Source of the DNA: Clostridium sp. CAG:1024
Lineage (GTDB): Bacteria; Bacillota; Clostridia; Christensenellales; CAG-138
NCBI GenBank assembly: GCA_000432015.1
Contig: HF985500.1
Coordinates: forward strand, 1 to 11,781
Direction of reading: 5' to 3'
Length of the DNA stretch: 11,781 nucleotides
Both the position numbers and the translations under genes were made by a program. Below are positions 1 to 5,941 of this stretch, one piece after another. The notes beneath the pieces are model-generated. The model searched no databases, was not told the origin of the DNA, and was given only the letters and a program-made list of their open reading frames with translations. Position 1 is the first letter of the stretch. Each line of letters begins with the position of its first letter.

Positions 1-1
1 A

Positions 2-268
2 GAAAGAGATATTTCGCCAGAATGGACACAACGGCAGATTGCAGAAGAATTGGGGCTGAGCGGAAAAGAAGTGGTAAAGGGAGTCCTGAAACGGGAGCGG
101 CAGAAGGAAAACAAAATCGCTCAGGGGATCATGCCGCGTCCCAAAGGACGACCTCGCAAAGAAGCAGCGCCAAGGGATATAGTTGCGGAGCAGGCATATG
201 AGATACATCGGCTGAAGATGGAGAATGAACTCATGCGGGATTTTCTCTCGCTCACCGGAAAGGGGTGA
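2..268 (+). CDS. IS3-family transposase OrfA, 5' truncated by the window
   Basis: This is the C-terminal part of the small regulatory and DNA-binding subunit of an IS3 transposase; the frame is open from base 2, so the start lies outside the window. The visible protein opens with a helix-turn-helix stretch (WTQRQIAEELGLSG). It continues through a basic segment (PRPKGRPRK) to a C-terminal leucine/methionine-rich helix (IHRLKMENELMRDFL), which resembles the leucine zipper that IS3 OrfA proteins use to pair with OrfB. It ends at TGA 266-268, overlapping the GTG start of orfB. OrfB lies in the -1 frame, as usual for the family. The junction shows no A-A-A-A-A-A-G slippery run, so coupled re-initiation at GTGA is as plausible as frameshifting. 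Confidence 0.85.
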   Translation, partial: ERDISPEWTQRQIAEELGLSGKEVVKGVLKRERQKENKIAQGIMPRPKGRPRKEAAPRDIVAEQAYEIHRLKMENELMRDFLSLTGKG

Positions 269-1119
269 AAGCAAGCGTCAAATACAAAGTGATCTACCGT
301 CACAGGGAGAAATACAGCATCCGCGAGATGTGCCACTTCTTTGAGGTATCCCGCAGCGGATACTATGACTATATCCGGCGTATGGACATCCCGGCGAAGG
401 AGCTGCCGTTGGCGGAAAAGATCCGAGTATGTCAAGCCCTGTGCCGCAATACCTACGGCTACCGCAGAGTACATATCTGGCTGGAGCGGAACGGTATCCG
501 TTGCAACCCCAAAACTGTACTGCGCGTGATGAACAAGTACAATTTGCTGTCTGTCATTCGCAGAAAACGGTATGTGAAGTACGGAAGTGCGCTGCACCGT
601 TATCCCAATCTGCTGAACAGAAACTTTTCTGCCGACCGACCAAATCAGAAATGGGCAACCGACATTTCTTATATCCGCACCGGGCAGGGCTTCCTGTTCC
701 TTTCCATCATCCGTGATCTCTATGACAACAGTATTGTTGCCTACAAAACCGCTCCGGAACAAAGTACCAAGCTGGCATTGGATACCGTCCGCGCTGCAAA
801 GGGAAAAGAAAAGGTCACCGCAGAGCTGCAACTCCACAGTGACCAAGGCTTTCAGTATACTTCCCAAGCGTACTTTAAGCTGACTCAAAGATACGGCATT
901 ACGCCGTCCATGTCAAGGAGAGGTAATCCATACGACAACGCTTTAGCGGAAAATTTCTTTTCCATTCTTAAAACGGAATGCATTTACCGGACGAAGATCG
1001 CCACGCTTGCCGAAGCAAAGAAGCTGATTGATGACTACATCTTCTTTTACAATAACCAGCGCATTCAGTCAAAAACAAAACTGACGCCTCTGGAATTGAG
1101 GCGCCAGTATCTTGCTTAA
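265..1119 (+). CDS. IS3-family transposase OrfB (DDE integrase)
   Basis: This is the catalytic subunit of the insertion sequence, which cuts and joins the element ends. The 284-residue protein has an N-terminal HTH_21-like domain (about residues 15-75, including RSGYYDY and YGYRRVH) and an rve integrase core (about 125-280). The catalytic triad is visible: D133 in WATDISYI, D193 in LHSDQGFQYTS and E229 in NPYDNALAENFF. The gap of 35 residues between the second D and the E is that of the family. The C-terminal FYNNQRIQ...LTPLE motif is also typical. Translation probably starts at GTG 265, overlapping the orfA stop by 4 bases; a fused OrfAB by -1 frameshifting is the alternative. Length and motifs show no damage. 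Confidence 0.93.
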   Translation: MKASVKYKVIYRHREKYSIREMCHFFEVSRSGYYDYIRRMDIPAKELPLAEKIRVCQALCRNTYGYRRVHIWLERNGIRCNPKTVLRVMNKYNLLSVIRRKRYVKYGSALHRYPNLLNRNFSADRPNQKWATDISYIRTGQGFLFLSIIRDLYDNSIVAYKTAPEQSTKLALDTVRAAKGKEKVTAELQLHSDQGFQYTSQAYFKLTQRYGITPSMSRRGNPYDNALAENFFSILKTECIYRTKIATLAEAKKLIDDYIFFYNNQRIQSKTKLTPLELRRQYLA

Positions 1120-1154
1120 TACTCTATTTCCCTGCACAGGGGGCTTCTTTGTGC

Positions 1155-1179
1155 TGTCTGAATAATCTGGGGCGGTTCA
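1155..1179 (+). repeat. Right terminal inverted repeat of the IS3-type element
   Basis: A 25-base stretch 35 bases after the orfB stop begins TGTCTG and ends TCTGGGGCGGTTCA. Its length, GGGG block and terminal GTTCA agree with the right ends of IS150-like members of the IS3 family. The matching left repeat is outside the window, so the call rests on resemblance and position. Confidence 0.65.
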
Positions 1180-1220
1180 GAGGTTGTGAGTGTTTTGATT
1201 TTTTAATTCCCTTCTAGTTC

Positions 1221-1300
1221 AACGATTATCCCTGCAATTTAACGAATGCCTCTGTGATTTAACGATTACCTCAGCCGTTTAACGATTATGACGGTACATG
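1221..1300. repeat. Imperfect 20-bp-period tandem repeat (3 full copies, 1 partial)
   Basis: The core AACGATTA or a close variant starts at exactly 1221, 1241, 1261 and 1281. Units 1-3 share 12 of 20 positions in all copies (AACGA, then T, C, C and G at spaced positions, then a closing TTT). Unit 4 keeps only AACGATTAT. The period is not a multiple of three, and no open frame or start runs through it, so it is not a protein repeat. It sits 41 bases past the IS end. Function is unknown; regularly spaced protein-binding sites are one possibility. Confidence 0.75.
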
Positions 1301-1325
1301 AAGCCTCAATCCACATAAAACGCAC

Positions 1326-1362
1326 GAAACCCCGCCGCAGAAATGCTCTGTGACGGGGTTTC
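1326..1362. terminator. Strong hairpin, probable terminator-like element
   Basis: GAAACCCCG (1326-1334) pairs perfectly with CGGGGTTTC (1354-1362), and an inner CAGA/TCTG pair extends the stem. On the minus strand a moderately T-rich stretch follows; on the plus strand TTATAT follows. It lies downstream of both the IS (plus) and the tRNA pair (minus) and could act as a backup terminator in either direction. A looser hairpin (CCGAAAA/TTTTCGG, 1379-1408) lies between it and the next terminator. Confidence 0.5.
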
Positions 1363-1412
1363 TTATATGCCTGAACAGCCGAAAAGCCTGATTCCAAGCG
1401 GTTTTCGGGTAT

Positions 1413-1450
1413 AGAAAAAGCCCACCGTAATTCTATCAAAATTACGGTGG
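1413..1450 (-). terminator. Rho-independent terminator of the tRNA-Ser pair
   Basis: On the minus strand an 11-bp perfect stem (CCACCGTAATT, loop of 7, AATTACGGTGG; bases 1450-1422) is followed by GCTTTTTC. It begins 5 bases after the encoded CCA end of tRNA-Ser(GCU), where a terminator for this tRNA transcript is expected. Confidence 0.88.
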
Positions 1451-1455
1451 ACTGA

Positions 1456-1548
1456 TGGCGGAGAAGGTGGGATTTGAACCCACGCACCGGTACACCCAGT
1501 CTACTCCCTTAGCAGGGGAGCCCCTTATAGCCACTTGGGTACTTCTCC
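1456..1548 (-). tRNA. tRNA-Ser(GCU)
   Basis: This 93-base minus-strand gene folds into a full cloverleaf with a long variable arm, as expected for a serine tRNA. The acceptor stem is GGAGAAG/CTTCTCC with discriminator G and an encoded CCA (1458-1456). The T arm is GTGGG/CCCAC around TTCAAAT. The anticodon stem CTCCC/GGGAG encloses CTGCTAA, giving anticodon GCU (bases 1513-1511), which reads AGC and AGU codons. It lies 12 bases downstream of tRNA-Ser(UGA) and shares its transcript. Confidence 0.97.
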
Positions 1549-1560
1549 AATATTCATCGC

Positions 1561-1649
1561 TGGCGGAGAGAGAGGGATTCGAACCCCCGGTGCCTCGCAG
1601 CATCACCGGTTTTCAAGACCGGCTCCATAAACCTCTCGGACATCTCTCC
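1561..1649 (-). tRNA. tRNA-Ser(UGA)
   Basis: This 89-base minus-strand cloverleaf has acceptor stem GGAGAGA/TCTCTCC, discriminator G, an encoded CCA and a long variable arm. The anticodon stem CCGGT/ACCGG holds the loop CTTGAAA, giving UGA (bases 1615-1613), which reads UCN codons. Its 5' end lies 17 bases from the -10 box at 1666-1671, which fits a transcript with a short leader. Adjacent serine tRNAs that differ in the body and anticodon stem suggest an old array, not a recent duplication. Confidence 0.97.
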
Positions 1650-1665
1650 ATAAAGCACCTTATGA

Positions 1666-1694
1666 AGTATAGCAAAATCCATGGCGGCTGTCAA
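1666..1694 (-). promoter_or_regulatory. Sigma-70 type promoter of the tRNA-Ser pair
   Basis: On the minus strand TTGACA (1694-1689) and TATACT (1671-1666) are separated by exactly 17 bases. This is a consensus -35 and a 5/6 -10. The predicted transcription start near 1659 is about 10 bases before the first tRNA. Confidence 0.9.
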
Positions 1695-1754
1695 TCCATT
1701 CTGTAATTTTTTCGTGTCGTATACGCAAAATGCCCGCATGGCGAGAAAACAAGG

Positions 1755-1783
1755 TTGACAAATACATTGGACGGGCACATAAT
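1755..1783 (+). promoter_or_regulatory. Sigma-70 type promoter of the TetR gene and downstream operon
   Basis: TTGACA (1755-1760) and CATAAT (1778-1783) are 17 bases apart, near-consensus for the housekeeping sigma factor. It points away from the tRNA promoter, and the two -35 boxes are 60 bases apart. The small palindrome ACAT-A-ATGT (1777-1785) overlaps the -10 box and could be part of an operator for the TetR protein that follows, but nothing in the sequence proves that. Confidence 0.82.
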
Positions 1784-1837
1784 GTAAAAACAAATGTTGT
1801 AAATCGTGTGATGCAAAACAAATACGGGAGGATTCAA

Positions 1838-2443
1838 ATGCCGCCAAAACCGAAATTCAGCCGAGAAGAGATGATAGCCGCCGCGTTGGAGCTTGTCAGC
1901 GAACGCGGGGTCGAGGCGTTGACCACGCGCGGATTGGGGGAGCGGCTTGGGTGTTCCGCGAGACCGATCTTCACGTTGTTCAGGAATATGGAGGAGCTGT
2001 TTCTCGAGGTGCGGAAGGCGGCGATGCGGCGCTTTGAATCCTACGCGGAGCGGGTAGCGGGGTATGCGCCGGCGTTCAAACGAACGGGAATGCAGATGGT
2101 GCTGTTTGGCGCTAGAGAACCGAAGCTTTATCAACTGCTGTTCATGCAGGAAAACAGGCAGGCGTCGGATTTTGAGGATGTGCTTGGTACGCTCGGGGCG
2201 ACCGCGGAAAAGTGCATTGCGAATCTATGCAGCGAATACGGCCTCAGCCGGGAGCAGGCGCACGCGGTGTTTGAGCCGGTCTGGATCTATACATTCGGCA
2301 TTGGTACACTGCATGCCACGCGGGTGTGTCAGTTCAGTGAAGCGCAGGTCGAGCGGATGCTCAGCACGGAATTTTCCGCCATGCTGCACCTGGTCAAAGC
2401 GTCGGACACCATGTCAAAGCATGCAGAGAAAGGCGCGGACTGA
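1838..2443 (+). CDS. TetR/AcrR-family transcriptional regulator
   Basis: This 201-residue protein is a predicted one-component repressor that binds DNA through its N-terminal domain and senses a small molecule through its helical C-terminal part. The TetR_N domain covers about residues 8-56, with the helix-turn-helix at 29-48 (LTTRGLGERLGCSARPIF) and the following FRNMEELF helix typical of the family. The start at ATG 1838 is chosen because GGGAGG (1827-1832) lies at the right distance and the protein then begins just before the conserved domain. The frame is open upstream to ATG 1730, but that stretch contains the promoter. It is the first gene of a plus-strand run of four and probably controls itself and those genes. 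The ligand cannot be inferred. Confidence 0.9.
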   Translation: MPPKPKFSREEMIAAALELVSERGVEALTTRGLGERLGCSARPIFTLFRNMEELFLEVRKAAMRRFESYAERVAGYAPAFKRTGMQMVLFGAREPKLYQLLFMQENRQASDFEDVLGTLGATAEKCIANLCSEYGLSREQAHAVFEPVWIYTFGIGTLHATRVCQFSEAQVERMLSTEFSAMLHLVKASDTMSKHAEKGAD

Positions 2444-2512
2444 ACGCGAGCCGAAAACCTGCTTGCAATACGCACAGGAGCCGATGAAGAATGGATTGGG
2501 GGGGACGGGAAG

Positions 2513-3292
2513 ATGTCTGCTTGGGATCCATGGCGCGGCTGCCATAGGTACAGCGACGGCTGCCGGTACTGTTATATTCATAAAGGCGATGCACGGCACG
2601 GCGTCGACACGGAAACGATCGTAAAAACGACGCAGTTCGACGCGCCCATTCGGAAGAACAAAAACGGAGAGTATCGGATGCGTCCCGGCGGGTTGGTGTA
2701 TTTGTGCTTTCGCTCGGACTTTCTTCTGGAGGACGCGGATGCATGGAGAGAAGACTGCTGGAGGATGATACGGGAACGCGCCGATCTGCATTTTTTGTTC
2801 CTGACAAAGCGGATCGTACGATTCATGGACTGCGTACCGGCGGATTGGGGCGAAGGGTATGGAAATGTAACCGTGGGCTGTACCGTTGAAAACCAGCGCG
2901 CGGCAGATGAACGGCTGCCTGTGTTTCGCGAGCTTCCGATCCGACACAAAAATATCATTTGTCAACCGATGATCGCCCCAATACAGCTCGCGCCGTATCT
3001 TGAAGGCGTGGAACTTGTGGCCGTGGGCGGCGAGTCGGATCGCAGCGGAAGGCTGCTGCGGTATGCATGGGTGCTGGACGTGCGGGAGCAATGCCTTGCG
3101 GCGGGAGTTCCGTTCCGATTCCGGCAATGCGCAACACACTTTGAAAAGGACGGCAAACTCTACTCTTTGCCGACGAAGCTCCTGTGCGCACAGGCGCGTA
3201 AAGCCGCGATCGATACCACGGGGGGGCAGAGACGGGATTGGTGCGGCGTAATTTGCCAGAGCCCAAAGAACCCGAAAGAGAGCCGAAAGTGA
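2513..3292 (+). CDS. DUF5131 (phage Gp37/Gp68-like) family protein
   Basis: This 259-residue protein matches my recollection of the DUF5131 family, first noted in phages and common in bacterial chromosomes. The hallmark is at the N terminus: WDPWRGCHRYSDGCRYCY, with cysteines C10, C17 and C20 in a CX6CX2C pattern. Further family-like stretches are FLTKRIVRF (about 96-104), DWGEGYGNVTVGCTVENQ (about 111-128) and VAVGGESD (about 169-176). The cysteine cluster resembles the iron-sulfur motif of radical-SAM enzymes, but the spacing is not the usual CX3CX2C and the biochemical role is, to my knowledge, unproven. The start at ATG 2513 follows a G-rich Shine-Dalgarno-like run and places the conserved motif near the N terminus as in relatives. 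It lies 69 bases after the TetR gene and 13 before the next. Confidence 0.85.
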   Translation: MSAWDPWRGCHRYSDGCRYCYIHKGDARHGVDTETIVKTTQFDAPIRKNKNGEYRMRPGGLVYLCFRSDFLLEDADAWREDCWRMIRERADLHFLFLTKRIVRFMDCVPADWGEGYGNVTVGCTVENQRAADERLPVFRELPIRHKNIICQPMIAPIQLAPYLEGVELVAVGGESDRSGRLLRYAWVLDVREQCLAAGVPFRFRQCATHFEKDGKLYSLPTKLLCAQARKAAIDTTGGQRRDWCGVICQSPKNPKESRK

Positions 3293-3305
3293 GAAAAGAA
3301 AGAGA

Positions 3306-3800
3306 ATGACATGGATCAACTGGTATGGACTGGAATTTGTTGCCGCTATCATGATCCCGAACATTGCGTTTGCAATGACGCACAGGGACGGTTTTGAAAA
3401 CCTGTTTCGGAACAGGACGGTCGAAGTCTTGGAGCAGATCGGACGATTCGGCTGCTTTTTCCTGATGGTGATCCAGCCGGAGACGCTTTGCCGCGACGAC
3501 TGGTTTACGGGCGCGACGCAAGTGTATCTTTGGCTTGGCGCGGCGCTGGTGCTCCTGTATTGCGCCGGGTGGGTCGTGCTCTGGCGGGAGGATTCTGTGA
3601 GAAAAGCGCTGGCGCTGTCGATTCTGCCCTCCGTATTGTTTTTAGAGAGCGGGATCCTGCGCTGCTACTTCCCGCTGATCGCTGCGGCGCTCCTGTTTGC
3701 GCCGTGCCACATTCTCATCAGCTATAAAAACGCAGCGATGAAAAGGGAAATCGCACTTAACGGCGAAGCGCCCGAGCAGTCGGTCAAGGATAGGCAGTGA
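3306..3800 (+). CDS. Multi-pass membrane protein of unknown function
   Basis: I do not assign a function to this 164-residue protein. It is hydrophobic, with about five likely membrane segments near residues 5-25, 41-58, 73-93, 100-117 and 119-140. A charged loop (HRDGFENLFRNRTVEVLEQIG) lies between the first two. The C-terminal tail is hydrophilic (MKREIALNGEAPEQSVKDRQ) and probably cytoplasmic. The N-terminal signature INWYGLEF...MIPN...DGFEN seems familiar from hypothetical proteins of Clostridia, but I cannot name the family. The start ATG 3306 lies 13 bases after the DUF5131 stop behind a purine-rich stretch, so it is almost certainly co-transcribed. Neighbouring the damaged CPBP protease gene, it may share a membrane-related role (inference). 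Confidence 0.8.
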   Translation: MTWINWYGLEFVAAIMIPNIAFAMTHRDGFENLFRNRTVEVLEQIGRFGCFFLMVIQPETLCRDDWFTGATQVYLWLGAALVLLYCAGWVVLWREDSVRKALALSILPSVLFLESGILRCYFPLIAAALLFAPCHILISYKNAAMKREIALNGEAPEQSVKDRQ

Positions 3801-3853
3801 AACCGACACGCACAATGCGGACAGATAGAGAGAACAAGAAAAGAGGTACAGAG

Positions 3854-4595
3854 ATGGAAACAACAAAACGGCAAAAGCCGTGGCGCACCGTGCTGCTGCG
3901 GATCCTCGGATATGTTGCGATCATGAGCGTATATGAAAACGTGGCGGGGAGAACGCGGACCGAGGCTGGCGGCTGATTCCCGCGGGGTGCATCCTCGGAC
4001 TTCTGTTGCTGGGGATGCGGAAGGAAAACTCTTTTGAGAAGTATGGTTTCCGCCCGGCCGCGCCGCTGCTTTGGCGGAAAACGTTGTATTTTTGCCGATG
4101 TTGGCGCTTATCACAGCGAATCTTTGGAACGGGTTTGGGCTTCGGATGTCTGCGGCCGAGACGGTTCTTTACGTTTTGACAATGCTCTGTATCGGTTTTA
4201 TCGAGGCGATCCTGTTCCGCGGTTACCTTTTGCAGATGCTGCGTGAGAGTTCAACGACCCTTGCGATCCTCATCTCCAGCTTGACGTTCGGATTGGGCCA
4301 TATCGTGAATCTGCTGAACGGCGCGGCAGTACTTGATACGGCGTTGCAGCTCATTTATGCGTTCTCCATCGGCATGATGCTGTCGGTATTTGTGGTAAAA
4401 ACGGGGCACATTCTGCCGTGCTGCATATTCCATGGCGCATTCAATGCGCTTTCCGCTTTTGCAAACGGATCGGGGGAAATGATGGGGAAGAAGGTCGTCA
4501 CCGCGGCGGTCATCTCCGTCGTGACGCTCGGATATGCGTGGTATCTCTGGAAATGGAACCATACCCAAGCGGATGAGAAGCCGGATCGAACGTGA
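3854..4595 (+). pseudogene. CPBP/Rce1-like intramembrane protease gene, two frameshifts
   Basis: Joined across three frames the product is a CPBP-family (CAAX protease and bacteriocin-processing, Abi) membrane protein. The first frame starts at ATG 3854 behind GAGG (METTKRQKPWRTVLLRILGY) and stops at 3974-3976. The middle frame gives DRGWRLIPAGCILGLLLLG and SFEKYGFRPA, then LWRKTLYF. The last frame continues LPMLALITANLWNGF to the stop at 4595. Single bases appear missing near the G run 3946-3949 and in the T run 4089-4093. The conserved motifs sit in the last frame: GFIEAILFRG (family EExxxR, second Glu now Ala, codon 4206-4208), FGLGH, and HGAFN (HxxxN). A shorter protein could start at ATG 4071 (174 residues), but it would lack the N-terminal membrane segments. 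The gene is either decaying or its sequence contains homopolymer errors. Confidence 0.82.
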
Positions 4596-4680
4596 GGCTG
4601 CGGCCGCAGCGGCAAGCCTGTACCGCGACCGAAGAGAACGGGCGATAGAGAACTCCCTACGAAAATTACTGAAAGCAGAC

Positions 4681-4708
4681 AGCCCCGCCGTCCAGAGACG
4701 GCGGGGCT
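4681..4708. terminator. Bidirectional hairpin between convergent operons
   Basis: A perfect 12-bp GC-rich stem (AGCCCCGCCGTC / GACGGCGGGGCT) with loop CAGA lies between the end of the CPBP gene (4595, plus) and the end of the flavoreductase gene (4735, minus). T-tracts are weak on both sides (TGCACGTTTA on plus, GTCTGCTTTC on minus), so efficiency is uncertain, but its location between converging genes supports a shared terminator. Confidence 0.8.
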
Positions 4709-4734
4709 TGCACGTTTAGCGCTGCGTCAATGCA

Positions 4735-5940
4735 TCAATAGTATTCGCCGGGAACCTCCAGAACAAGATCGCCGAGCGCAAAGGAAGCGCAGGGGTGGAT
4801 CTCGTTGTACTTCTTGTCCGCCCAACGCCGTCCGTCGGTTTCCTCCGGAATGAACACTTCGCCGGAAACGAGATGCGAACGGCACCAACCGCACTCGCCG
4901 CTGCGGCAGCGCGAAGGCGCCTTCAGACCAGCGCGCTCGAGCGCAACAAGAATCGGTTCGTTGGCACTCGCTGCAACGACGGTCTCGTTTGCACCCTGCT
5001 TGACGGTGATCTGGAAGACCTGATCCTTTTTCTCGACCGGATATCCGGGCAGCTCCCAGACTTTTTTCGTCACGCCGAGCAGCTCGCGGCGCACATGTTT
5101 TCTGTCAAGGCCGAGCTTTTCGACCTCGCCCGCAACAAAGCGATACATCGCCTCGGGGCCGCAGATGAAGACGCTGTACGGCGCATCGGCATACTTCTTG
5201 ATGAGCTCTGCGGTAATGAAGCCGTGCTCGTAGCCGTCTTTTTCTTCATCCGAGAGAACGTGTACGACCTTCACCTTCGGACAGGCGGCGGTGATCTCGT
5301 CAAACTCTTTCTTGAAGAGGATCACGTTTTCGGTCCGGCTGCCGAAAAGAATGGTCAGATTGAAGTCCTCGATGCCGTCGCGGATCGCATAAGCCATGGA
5401 GAGGAAGGGGGTGATGCCGGAGCCGCCCGCAAGCGCCACAACGTTCTTGCAGTCGCGCAGCTCGTCATAATAGAAGTGCCCCTCGCCCGCGGATGCGATG
5501 ATCTCGTCGCCGACCTGGAAGGTGTCGAGCATTTTGTCCGCAGCAAAGCCGCCGGGGTTCTTCTTGACCGTGATGGCGACCTTTCCTTCGAGGGCCCACT
5601 TGGGCGAGGAAGAAATGGAGTACGGACGGGTCACAAAGCTCTCGCCGAATTGCAGCTTCAGAGAGAGATACTGTCCGGCGCGGAAATAGGCCGGCAGGCT
5701 TCCATCCGCCTTGCGGAACACATAGGTTTTCGCGTCCGCATCCGCATGGTCGATGATCTCGTCGATCACGAGCTTCTGATAGTCGGGATGCAGGAGCTTT
5801 GCTTTGTTGTTGATGGGGTAGTCCGCTTTGATCTCCTTTGCGGGCGCGGCGTCGATCGCCTGCTGGCGCACCTTGCCGAGATTTGCGAACTTGAGCATGT
5901 CAAGAAGTCCGATCAGACCCACTTTTACATTCAGAGCCAT
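4735..5940 (-). CDS. FAD/NAD(P)-binding flavoreductase with C-terminal 2Fe-2S ferredoxin domain
   Basis: This 401-residue protein is predicted to pass electrons from NAD(P)H through FAD to a plant-type 2Fe-2S cluster. Domains in order: an N-terminal extension of about 50 residues; a ferredoxin-reductase-type FAD domain (about 55-155) with the FAD motif RPYSIS at 105-110; an NAD(P) domain (about 165-290) with GGSGITP (172-178) and CGPEAMY (260-266); and a 2Fe-2S domain (about 308-398) with ligands C345, C350, C353 and C384 (CX4CX2CX30C). The ATG at 5940 follows AGGAGG inside the end of the upstream gene and is one base after its stop, so the two are translationally coupled. It is probably the reductase for that flavoprotein; the acceptor is inferred from context only. 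Confidence 0.92.
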   Translation of the reverse strand: MALNVKVGLIGLLDMLKFANLGKVRQQAIDAAPAKEIKADYPINNKAKLLHPDYQKLVIDEIIDHADADAKTYVFRKADGSLPAYFRAGQYLSLKLQFGESFVTRPYSISSSPKWALEGKVAITVKKNPGGFAADKMLDTFQVGDEIIASAGEGHFYYDELRDCKNVVALAGGSGITPFLSMAYAIRDGIEDFNLTILFGSRTENVILFKKEFDEITAACPKVKVVHVLSDEEKDGYEHGFITAELIKKYADAPYSVFICGPEAMYRFVAGEVEKLGLDRKHVRRELLGVTKKVWELPGYPVEKKDQVFQITVKQGANETVVAASANEPILVALERAGLKAPSRCRSGECGWCRSHLVSGEVFIPEETDGRRWADKKYNEIHPCASFALGDLVLEVPGEYY

Positions 5941-5941
5941 A

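Larger units (their letters stand above)
1..1179 (+). mobile_element. IS3-family insertion sequence, left end outside window
   Basis: Two overlapping plus-strand frames encode an OrfA helix-turn-helix protein and an OrfB DDE integrase, the standard IS3-family layout. The right boundary is placed at 1179. There a 25-base terminal repeat starts with TGTCTG and ends in GGTTCA, much like the ends of IS150-type elements as I recall them (the mirrored end begins TGAAC). The left end and target duplication are not in the window, so neither completeness nor the target site can be tested. OrfB is intact, so the element may still be active. Confidence 0.85.

Noticed and set aside
1221..1300. CRISPR array
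   Set aside because: Units abut with no unique spacers, are only 20 bases long and drift too much for CRISPR repeats.
1456..1649. The tRNA-Ser genes as the integration site of a genomic island
   Set aside because: No integrase, no duplicated tRNA 3' end and no attachment repeat were found in the window.
1730..1837. Upstream start (ATG 1730) for the TetR protein
   Set aside because: The added residues span the -35 and -10 boxes and resemble no TetR protein; ATG 1838 has a good ribosome-binding site.
2498..2504. G7 run before the DUF5131 start as a phase-variation tract
   Set aside because: Seven bases is short for slippage, and it may simply serve as the ribosome-binding region.
4597..4610. 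Perfect 14-base palindrome GCTGCGGCCGCAGC after the CPBP stop
   Set aside because: It has no loop, no T-tract and no repeat copies; GC-rich palindromes of this size arise easily here.
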